In this document: piece after piece, positions 1 to 4,491 of the stretch
Layout of the letters: each line of letters begins with the position of its first letter
Numbering within the stretch: the first letter of the stretch is position 1
NCBI GenBank assembly: GCA_043782425.1
Contig: JAYWAM010000093.1
Location: forward strand, 1 to 6,565
Length of the DNA: 6,565 bases
Direction of reading: 5' to 3'
Source of the DNA: JAYWAM01 sp043782425
GTDB lineage: Bacteria > Pseudomonadota > Gammaproteobacteria > Burkholderiales > Usitatibacteraceae
Position numbers and translations under genes: made by a program
The notes under the pieces: generated by a model
Told to the model about the DNA's origin: nothing
Databases searched by the model: none
What the model saw: the letters and a program-made list of their open reading frames with translations, nothing else

Positions 1-1
1 C

Positions 2-601
2 CTCGCCTACTGCCTCATGGACAATCACTACCACTTTGTGCTCCGAATGCGGCGGGGAAATCTGTCCCAATTGATGCGCCAATTGAACGGCGTTTACACT
101 CAACTCTACAACCGGCGGCATCGCAGCAAGGCAGGGCACCTGTTTCAAGAGCGCTTCCCCCCAGCATGGCTGGATACGGCGGCGGTTCACGCCTACCTGC
201 TCGGGCGGGATGCACAAACCGGCGCTGACCGGCGCAAGGCAGCGGCACGCTACGTGGCTCTGGTGGCGGCGGGCAAAGGCGTCAAGCTTTGGGAGGACGC
301 ACTGACAAAACAAATGTTTCTCGGCGATGCGCATTTCATCGACCGCATGCAGGCGCTGATCGAGCCGTCGCGGTCCGATGCAAGGGAAATTCCCAAATAC
401 CAGCGAACCCGAGCAACTCACCCAATCCGGCACTACATCGACAAACACAAACAGCGAGACGACGGCATCTTCGCGGCGATGAGAGACGGCCAGCACAGCC
501 TTACCGCGATTGCGCAGGAAGCTGGCTTGTCTGTATCGAGCGTGAGGCGGATTGTGAAAAAGATGGAGGCGAAGAATGGTGATGCAAAACGAAAGACGTG
601 A
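2..601 (+). CDS. REP-associated tyrosine transposase (Y1_Tnp family), 5' partial and internally deleted
   Basis: This is the 3' part of a RAYT-type, single-strand HUH transposase; the start lies before the window. Frame 2 is open from the first bases and reads LAYCLMDNHYHFVL, which matches the family signature (A-Y-x-x-M-P-N-H-x-H). Counting from the Met at 17, His4-Tyr5-His6 is the metal-binding HUH motif, and NRRHRSKAGHLFQERF (about residues 32-47) is the usual basic stretch. In intact relatives this leads into a segment of about 50 residues ending in a Y-x-x-N-P-V-R-A motif that carries the catalytic tyrosine, then a W-P-W-S-S-Y motif. Here it jumps directly at about 157-160 to PPAWLDT, which normally follows that segment. 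The reading frame stays open. The C-terminus (HSLTAIAQEAGLSVSSVRR) looks like a helix-turn-helix. The enzyme is therefore probably inactive. The TGA stop at 599-601 lies inside a 14-bp tandem repeat. The family call is firm; the deletion is judged from memory of the family. Confidence 0.85.
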   Translation, partial: LAYCLMDNHYHFVLRMRRGNLSQLMRQLNGVYTQLYNRRHRSKAGHLFQERFPPAWLDTAAVHAYLLGRDAQTGADRRKAAARYVALVAAGKGVKLWEDALTKQMFLGDAHFIDRMQALIEPSRSDAREIPKYQRTRATHPIRHYIDKHKQRDDGIFAAMRDGQHSLTAIAQEAGLSVSSVRRIVKKMEAKNGDAKRKT

Positions 602-625
602 CCCCTATCACGTGACCCCTATCAC
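596..625 (+). repeat. Two tandem 14-bp copies of acgtgacccctatc at the RAYT 3' end
   Basis: The unit acgtgacccctatc occurs at 596-609 and again at 610-623, followed by a further 'ac'. The first copy contains the transposase stop codon. The core TGACCCC is the complement of the GGGGTCA core repeated five times at 2030-2108. Such motifs are often seen flanking RAYT/Y1 transposase genes, so this probably marks the right end of the transposon and its junction with the effector fragment that starts at about 626. Confidence 0.75.
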
Positions 626-862
626 GATCAGTCGCCAGCAAGAAGGCACTAGCCGACAGCAACCAGCGCATCAAAATACTGGATGAGAACATCGCCAACC
701 TTAAAAAACTCGCTGAAATGAAACAGCAGCAAGCTCCGCAGACCAAAAGCACAGCGCCAGGCAAGACCCGCCACGTCGCCCATGCCAAAGGCTGGAAAGC
801 CATCTGCACCGCGCCCGATTTTTGCAAAGTCGGCAAGGACATCATCGCCTTCGACAGCTTCA
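626..862 (+). pseudogene. DUF4150 (PAAR-like) type VI secretion effector, N-terminal fragment
   Basis: One frame stays open from 616 and reads like a real protein from about 631. First comes a Lys/Ala-rich, probably helical stretch (SKKALADSNQRIKILDENI and onward), then from about 770 HVAHAKGWKAICTAPDFCKV followed by GKDIIAFDSF. The second part is the start of a PAAR-like DUF4150 domain as found in effectors carrying C-terminal toxins; these cap the VgrG spike and carry the toxin out of the cell. The ATG at 718 is in frame but probably not the native start, since plausible coding continues upstream to the RAYT junction. At about 860 the frame runs into an IS3 remnant, so the rest of the domain (normally a V-V-S-G-T-S-L-G-S-G-like stretch) is missing. 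Both ends are broken by mobile elements. The domain call is from memory of the family. Confidence 0.65.
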
Positions 863-1201
863 CTGGCTCTGTTTGGCGAAGTACACCGCTGCTTTTTTTA
901 GGATGCTGACCTCCATCCTGCTGCGGGAGAGATCAGCGCGCAGCCGCGTGATTTCAGCCTGTTCGGGACTCACCGCACGGCGACCCGCAGCTTGCGTCAA
1001 TTGACCTGCCGCGTATTGTTTTTCCCATTGCTGAACCAGCTTGGGCAATACGTCAAACTTGCGCCCGCATTCAACAAAGCTCAGGTTCTCGGCTTTCTTG
1101 TGACGCACGACCTCGGCCTTGAATTCGAGGGTAAACACGCGTCGCTTCAGTTGCGCTTTCTTGATGCCTTCCAGTGCGTTATGCTTCTTGTTCGCTTTCA
1201 T
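860..1201 (-). CDS. IS3-family transposase orfA (helix-turn-helix protein)
   Basis: The 113-residue protein is a typical IS3 OrfA (HTH_Tnp_1, PF01527). KRRVFTLEFKAEVV at about residues 18-31 opens the DNA-binding domain, and the region after SPEQAEITRLRADLSRSR looks like the leucine-zipper helix that pairs OrfA subunits. The end ILKKAAVYFAKQSQ is the normal OrfA tail. OrfA binds the IS ends and is normally fused to the OrfB integrase by a -1 ribosomal frameshift. The expected slippery run is present: seven T at 893-899 on the plus strand, read as CTA-AAA-AAA-GCA. OrfB is gone, so no active transposase can be made. The ATG at 1201 lies 24 bases inside the inferred IS end, and the length is normal, so this is probably the complete orfA. 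Confidence 0.85.
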   Translation of the reverse strand: MKANKKHNALEGIKKAQLKRRVFTLEFKAEVVRHKKAENLSFVECGRKFDVLPKLVQQWEKQYAAGQLTQAAGRRAVSPEQAEITRLRADLSRSRMEVSILKKAAVYFAKQSQ

Positions 1202-1225
1202 GATTTCGCTTTCGTTAAGTACACA
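861..1225 (-). mobile_element. IS3-family insertion sequence remnant (orfA side only)
   Basis: An IS3-type orfA reads leftwards. The outer end upstream of orfA is probably at 1225, where the minus strand begins TGTGTACTTAACG, starting with the TG usual for IS3 ends. On the plus strand the toxin coding sequence resumes immediately after it. The orfB integrase gene and the second inverted repeat are absent: only a few bases after the orfA stop the sequence is DUF4150 coding sequence. The join at about 860-866 contains GTGAAG on the minus strand, which could be both the usual start of orfB (V-K-Y) and the effector's GAAGCT. A deletion through a short shared sequence is therefore plausible. The end positions are inferred and I see no target duplication. 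Confidence 0.75.
893..899 (-). promoter_or_regulatory. A7 slippery sequence for -1 frameshifting in IS3 orfA
   Basis: On the minus strand seven A residues followed by GC lie near the end of orfA (Lys-Lys before AAVYFAKQ). This is where IS3-family elements slip -1 to make the OrfAB transposase. With orfB deleted, a slip would now read antisense through the DUF4150 fragment, so the site is probably a relic. Confidence 0.6.
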
Positions 1226-1517
1226 ACGAAAAGCTTACAAGATCAAAGAAGGCGTCGGCGGTTGGGGTACAACAGATACCTTCGTTAACCAAAGCGAAGC
1301 GCTGAATAAAATGGCAATCAACCCCAGTTGGAAGCCGAACGGTATTCCGTACTCTGTCGAATTTGAAGTTGTAAAGCCCTTCAGAACGCTTGAAGGTATT
1401 GCGGGGCCTCAAGGCTCCCTGCCTGGTGGCGCGCAGCAATATTTCTTAGACCTCCCAAGAAACGCAGGTAAGGAATTTGTTCGCATCGTTAACGTTAATA
1501 AAGTTCATGTACCATAA
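1226..1517 (+). pseudogene. Orphan C-terminal toxin domain of a polymorphic / type VI effector
   Basis: Immediately after the IS3 end a frame reads KAYKIKEGVGGWGTTDTF and continues for about 96 residues to TAA at 1515-1517. It includes EALNKMAINPSWKPNG, YSVEFEVVKPF, GIAGPQGSLPGGAQQYFLDL and a C-terminal FVRIVNVNKVHVP. No credible start codon or ribosome-binding site exists in this piece; in-frame codons upstream lie in antisense IS sequence. It looks like the small domain at the end of polymorphic toxins: compact, rich in beta-type sequence, with the immunity candidate right behind. The block KPF...G-I-A-G-P...PGGAQQYF faintly recalls the P-G-G-G-x-Q-Y end of TNT-type NAD glycohydrolases, but I cannot confirm this. 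It was probably once continuous with the DUF4150 fragment at 626-862. As it stands it is presumably not translated. Confidence 0.6.
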
Positions 1518-1518
1518 A

Positions 1519-2022
1519 ATGATCGAATCTTTTTTTAAGTGTTGTGCAAATGGTTTCAAAATAGTTCCCGGAGTAGTCCCTAAGGACATACCCATAATGG
1601 ACTTGCTTAAGCCAGAATATGTTCCAACGCATTACTCTTGGATGTCTGACGGTGTTACATATACGCGAAAAATTGACGGGATTGATACTTGTTCCATTGA
1701 TCTCGCACCTAACAAAAAATATTTAATGGTTATGCAAGATTCAAATAAATATGGCTCAGATAATTTGTTGATTCTCAGACCTGATGGCACCGAGGAACGC
1801 CGATTAAAAAACCCGTACCCGTCATCGCCGGAATTTGAGCCGGGCGATACATACGAGTTCCTAGGTGTGCAGATCTGGGGTGAAAAAGTGCTTGCGAAGA
1901 TAGCGGTCACCCGAGAATTACCTGGAAATCCTCGCAAAGCGGAACCCACATATGTCACTTTTTATGATTGCGACACTTGGGATGCATCGCCGATCGAGTT
2001 TATAGATTCGCGTAATTTATAG
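1519..2022 (+). CDS. Probable immunity protein for the adjacent toxin domain
   Basis: I do not recognise the family. The intact ORF encodes about 167 residues from ATG 1519, which begins one base after the toxin stop. An in-frame ATG at 1507 would overlap the toxin end by 11 bases. Neither start has a clear Shine-Dalgarno, so translation was probably coupled to the toxin. No signal peptide or membrane segment is evident, suggesting a soluble cytoplasmic protein. Visible features are an N-terminal FFKCCANGFKIVPG, a beta-rich centre with NLLILRPDGTEERRL, and a C-terminal part with YEFLGVQIWGEKVLAKIAV and VTFYDCDTWDASPIEF. The immunity role is inferred from position (directly 3' of a toxin tail, same strand), size and low G+C compared with the ugp genes, which is typical of such genes. 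It is the only complete gene of the former secretion cassette, and it may now lack its promoter. Confidence 0.6.
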   Translation: MIESFFKCCANGFKIVPGVVPKDIPIMDLLKPEYVPTHYSWMSDGVTYTRKIDGIDTCSIDLAPNKKYLMVMQDSNKYGSDNLLILRPDGTEERRLKNPYPSSPEFEPGDTYEFLGVQIWGEKVLAKIAVTRELPGNPRKAEPTYVTFYDCDTWDASPIEFIDSRNL

Positions 2023-2029
2023 GGACGGG

Positions 2030-2125
2030 GACGGGGTCAGGACGCAGGACGGGGTCAGGACGGGGTCAGGCTTGCACAGGACGGAGGACGGGGTCAAGGA
2101 CGGGGTCAGGCTTGCATAGTTGCAT
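2030..2125. repeat. Array of five GACGGGGTCA motifs with two GGCTTGCA spacers
   Basis: GACGGGGTCA occurs at 2030-2039, 2048-2057, 2059-2068, 2087-2096 and 2099-2108. GGCTTGCA follows the third and fifth copies (2069-2076, 2109-2116), and TTGCAT is repeated at 2112-2117 and 2120-2125. Spacing is irregular, so this is a clustered motif rather than a clean tandem array. The complement TGACCCCGTC shares TGACCCC with the repeat at the RAYT 3' end (596-625). Motifs of this kind commonly flank Y1/RAYT transposases, so this is probably the flank of a RAYT element that has lost its gene. It starts 8 bases after the immunity stop and ends just before the vgrG fragment. Confidence 0.7.
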
Positions 2126-2165
2126 TATTTTTATCGGCAAGCCGAAACCATCGGCAACCACAAGA

Positions 2166-2178
2166 CCATCACCGTGGG
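2166..2178 (+). repeat. Left 13-bp direct repeat, probable target-site duplication
   Basis: The sequence ccatcaccgtggg abuts the left end of the 183-bp element and is repeated exactly at 2362-2374 on the other side. It encodes part of a VgrG T-I-T-V-G repeat, so a contribution from the gene's own internal repetition cannot be wholly excluded. Confidence 0.75.
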
Positions 2179-2361
2179 GTGCGATTCAAACTGATGTGAA
2201 ACAAATTCAAGAACATCCAAACAACTGTCATCCCCGCGAAAACGGAACCATTTTTTGCTAGCAGAAAATGGATTCCCGCTTTCGCGGGAATGACAAATCA
2301 GGTGAATTTATTCACACTTCTATCAAAAATTGGAAATACGCCACATCAGTTTGAATCGCAC
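2179..2361. mobile_element. 183-bp miniature inverted-repeat transposable element (MITE-like)
   Basis: The element begins gtgcgattcaaactgatgtg (2179-2198) and ends with its exact reverse complement (2342-2361): perfect 20-bp terminal inverted repeats. It is bordered by identical 13-bp direct repeats (2166-2178 and 2362-2374). It has no coding capacity. The interior holds a long imperfect hairpin (2228-2293) and a short palindrome gtgaatttattcac (2302-2315). The insertion adds 196 bases including one repeat, which shifts the vgrG frame; deleting them restores it. These are the marks of a non-autonomous element moved in trans by a DDE transposase that makes long target duplications. I do not recognise the terminal sequence. 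Confidence 0.8.
2228..2293. repeat. Long imperfect REP-like hairpin inside the 183-bp element
   Basis: The left arm at 2228-2250 (tcatccccgcgaaaacgg...) pairs with the right arm at 2269-2293 (...ctttcgcgggaatga). The centre at 2251-2268 is itself nearly palindromic around gctagc, so almost the whole 66 bases can fold as one stem. The arm cattcccgcgaaagcgggaat type is a widespread hairpin sequence in beta- and gammaproteobacteria and resembles the neisserial dRS3 pattern ATTCCC-N8-GGGAAT. No T-run follows in either direction, so I do not call it a terminator. Confidence 0.7.
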
Positions 2362-2374
2362 CCATCACCGTGGG
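2362..2374 (+). repeat. Right 13-bp direct repeat, probable target-site duplication
   Basis: This is an exact copy of ccatcaccgtggg at 2166-2178, starting at the first base after the right terminal inverted repeat. The vgrG reading frame continues from it as GVNHTETIG. Confidence 0.75.
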
Positions 2375-2483
2375 CGTGAACCACACCGAGACCATCGGTG
2401 CCAATATGAGCCTGACGGTGGGCGCCACCCAGACCGAAATCATCGCGCTGAACTGCGTGCAGTGCTGGCGCACTTCCGCATCT

Positions 2484-3545
2484 TTATACACGCTTTCCGC
2501 CAACAGAATCGAAGAAATACAGCTTGTCGGGCTGCGGCAAGATATGCAGCATGTCACCCGGCTGTGGCTTGGCGTGACCATCGACGCGTACCACCAAATG
2601 CCCTTCGCCAAAACGACCATGAATTAATGAATCCGCGCCCAGCGCCTCAACGTTTTCAACGCGTAACGCCATGCCGTCCGACTGCGTGCAGGTGAGGTGT
2701 TCGGGGCGCACGCCGAGCGTGATGGCGGCGCCGTCCTGCACCTTTGCCCGTAGCGTATCGGATATGGGAACACTCTGTCCCAGCCCGATTTCCAGCACTT
2801 TGTCACGCACCGTCCCCGGCACAAAATTCATTGCCGGTGATCCGATGAAGCCGGCGACGAACAGGCTGGCGGGGTTGTCATAAACCTCCATAGGCGCGCC
2901 GATTTGCTCGACGCTTCCGGCGTTCATCACAATCATGCGATTGGCGAGCGTCATGGCCTCAACTTGATCGTGCGTCACAAAAATACTCGTGGTGCCCAGC
3001 TCACGATGCAGCTTCTGAATTTCAAGCCGCATTTGCACGCGCAGCTTGGCATCGAGATTTGACAAGGGTTCGTCGAACAAAAACGCCGCCGGCTCGCGCA
3101 CAATGGCGCGCCCCATGGCAACGCGCTGGCGCTGCCCGCCGGAAAGCTGGCCGGGTTTGCGCTCCAGAAATTTGCCGAGTTCGAGAATGGCGGCCGCTTT
3201 CTGCACACGCTTCTGTATGTCGTCCTTGGCGAATTTGCGGATCTTGAGGCCATAGGCCATGTTGTCAAACACCGACATGTGGGGATAGAGCGCGTAGTTC
3301 TGGAACACCATGGCGATGTCGCGATCCTTGGGCTCAAGATTGTTCACCACACGCGCGCCGATGGAAACCTCGCCCTCGGTGATGGCCTCAAGGCCGGCGA
3401 TCATGCGCAGCAAGGTGGATTTTCCGCAGCCCGAAGGGCCGACGATAACGATGAATTCGCCGTCAGCGATAAGCGCATCCACGCCGTGGATCACCTGGTG
3501 CGCACCGTAGGATTTCTTCACGCCTTTGAGCTGTATTTGGGCCAT
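2484..3545 (-). CDS. ugpC: sn-glycerol-3-phosphate ABC transporter ATP-binding protein UgpC
   Basis: This cytoplasmic ATPase hydrolyses ATP to drive glycerol-3-phosphate import through UgpA/UgpE. The 353 residues carry all the ABC motifs: Walker A GPSGCGKST (36-44), Q-loop Gln82 in VFQNYALYPH, signature LSGGQ (134-138), Walker B FLFDEP (155-160), D-loop SNLD (162-165) and H-loop His192. The C-terminal part from about 235 (GSPAMNFVPG, LGVRPEHL) is the MalK/UgpC-type regulatory OB/TOBE region. Length and ending (YFFDSVGGKRV) are normal, so the gene is intact although the accessory region begins within about 20-30 bases of its stop. It is the last ugp gene here, 75 bases after ugpE. Its ATG has only a weak Shine-Dalgarno. 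Sequence alone barely separates UgpC from MalK-like ATPases; the operon makes UgpC the best name. Confidence 0.93.
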   Translation of the reverse strand: MAQIQLKGVKKSYGAHQVIHGVDALIADGEFIVIVGPSGCGKSTLLRMIAGLEAITEGEVSIGARVVNNLEPKDRDIAMVFQNYALYPHMSVFDNMAYGLKIRKFAKDDIQKRVQKAAAILELGKFLERKPGQLSGGQRQRVAMGRAIVREPAAFLFDEPLSNLDAKLRVQMRLEIQKLHRELGTTSIFVTHDQVEAMTLANRMIVMNAGSVEQIGAPMEVYDNPASLFVAGFIGSPAMNFVPGTVRDKVLEIGLGQSVPISDTLRAKVQDGAAITLGVRPEHLTCTQSDGMALRVENVEALGADSLIHGRFGEGHLVVRVDGHAKPQPGDMLHILPQPDKLYFFDSVGGKRV

Positions 3546-3620
3546 GTTTATTCAGTATATTTTTTTCGTTTGCGAGCTTGACGGCTTGGTGCGCAAGCGC
3601 GCCCTGCTATTCTTGTGGAT
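3546..3620 (-). other. ugpE-ugpC intergenic spacer with small inverted repeat
   Basis: This 75-base gap is the longest within the operon. It contains a 5-bp stem with 5-base loop (gcttg-gtgcg-caagc, 3584-3598) and an AT-rich stretch just before ugpC. The stem is too short and lacks a T-run, so it is not called a terminator. No promoter could be assigned with confidence. Confidence 0.35.
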
Positions 3621-4469
3621 TTATTTCTCCGTTTCAACCAAGCCTTTGACAAACCACTTTTGCATCAGCACCACCACCGCTGCAGGAGGCGCCAAACCGA
3701 GGATGGCGGTGGCCATCACCAGATTCCATTCGGTGGCCGAATCGCCGCCTGAGATCATGCGTTTGATGCCTATCACAACGGTGTACATCGATTCCTCCGT
3801 GGTGACCAGCAGCGGCCACAGATACTGGTTCCAGCCGTAGATGAACAGAATCACAAACAGCGCGGCGATATTGGTTTTGGAAAGCGGCAACACAATGTCC
3901 CAAAAAAACCGCAGCGGCCCTGCGCCGTCCATGCGCGCGGCTTCGGCAAGTTCGTCGGGAATGGTCATAAAAAATTGCCGGAACAGGAAGGTTGCGGTGG
4001 CCGATGCAATCAGCGGCAGCGTCAGCCCCGCATAGGTGTTGAGCAGGTGCAGGTCAGCGGCAATCTGATAGGTCGGCAGGATGCGCACCTCCACCGGCAG
4101 CATCAGCGTGAGAAAAATCATCCAGAAAAAGAAATTGCGCAGCGGAAAGCGGAAGAACACGATGGCGAACGCCGAAATAATCGAGATGGCGATTTTGCCG
4201 ATGGCGATCACCATCGCCACCACAAAACTATTGAACATCATGCGCTTCACCGGCGCTGCGCTACCTTTGGTCGAGCCTTGCTCCAGCACTTGAGAATAGT
4301 TTTGCAGCGTTTGATCGCCGGGAACGAGAGGCATGGGAACATCGAGCACTTGTTCCGGCGTCAAGGTCGAGGCGATCAGCGTGACATAAAGCGGAAACGC
4401 CACCAGCGCCACGCCGAGGATCAAAATAGCGTGCGACAGAAAAGTGAAGAAAGGACGGTTTTCTATCAT
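3621..4469 (-). CDS. ugpE: sn-glycerol-3-phosphate ABC transporter permease UgpE
   Basis: This is the second inner-membrane permease (MalG-type, BPD_transp_1) of the importer, forming the channel with UgpA. In 282 residues about six membrane segments are visible, near 11-32, 84-104, 113-133, 146-164, 203-222 and 252-272. The EAA loop that docks on UgpC begins at Glu176 (EAARMDGAGPLRFFWDI...LP, to 195) with the conserved Gly183. MFNSF at 78-82, just before the second segment, and the closing KWFVKGLVETEK fit the family. Length agrees with the E. coli protein (about 281). The ATG at 4469 is 22 bases after the ugpA stop, so the two are surely cotranscribed. Confidence 0.94.
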   Translation of the reverse strand: MIENRPFFTFLSHAILILGVALVAFPLYVTLIASTLTPEQVLDVPMPLVPGDQTLQNYSQVLEQGSTKGSAAPVKRMMFNSFVVAMVIAIGKIAISIISAFAIVFFRFPLRNFFFWMIFLTLMLPVEVRILPTYQIAADLHLLNTYAGLTLPLIASATATFLFRQFFMTIPDELAEAARMDGAGPLRFFWDIVLPLSKTNIAALFVILFIYGWNQYLWPLLVTTEESMYTVVIGIKRMISGGDSATEWNLVMATAILGLAPPAAVVVLMQKWFVKGLVETEK

Positions 4470-4491
4470 GTTGTTGGCTCAGCCGCCGCTT

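Larger units (their letters stand above)
2132..2465 (+). pseudogene. vgrG C-terminal repeat fragment, split by a 183-bp element
   Basis: Two pieces join into one VgrG-like repeat region. The left piece (2135-2178) reads RQAETIGNHKTITVG. The right piece (from 2362) reads ITVGVNHTETIGANMSLTVG then ATQTEIIALN. The alternating T-x-T-V-G / x-T-I-G-x-N pattern is typical of the Gp5/VgrG beta-helix needle that forms the type VI secretion spike. Removing bases 2179-2361 and one 13-bp repeat gives a continuous GNHKTITVGVNHTETIG frame. The rest of VgrG is absent on both sides: to the left is the GGGGTCA array, and after about 2455 similarity fades near the 3' end of ugpC. The right limit is approximate. 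It cannot make a working spike. Confidence 0.75.

Noticed and set aside
2..601. ARYVALVAAG in the RAYT as the catalytic tyrosine motif
   Set aside because: It lies after PPAWLDT in the C-terminal region and lacks the N-P following the tyrosine, so it does not fit the Y-x-x-N-P motif.
501..863. A 120-residue minus-strand ORF opposite the RAYT and DUF4150 fragment
   Set aside because: The plus strand here reads recognisable RAYT and DUF4150 sequence; the minus frame has only random composition and crosses the junction between two elements.
1477..1518. TTG at 1477 as start of the immunity gene
   Set aside because: It would overlap the toxin by about 40 bases with the AGGA only two bases away; ATG at 1519 or 1507 fits the toxin stop better.
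2030..2125. Possible CRISPR array
   Set aside because: The repeat unit is only about 10 bases, spacers are 1-18 bases and irregular, and no cas genes are present.
2228..2293. Rho-independent terminator for the ugp operon
   Set aside because: The hairpin is long but has no T-run on either side, sits almost 200 bases after ugpC, and belongs to the inserted element.
2312..2620. A 102-residue minus-strand ORF across the MITE end and ugpC tail
   Set aside because: It runs through the terminal repeat and out of frame over ugpC; it has no family features and is a shadow.
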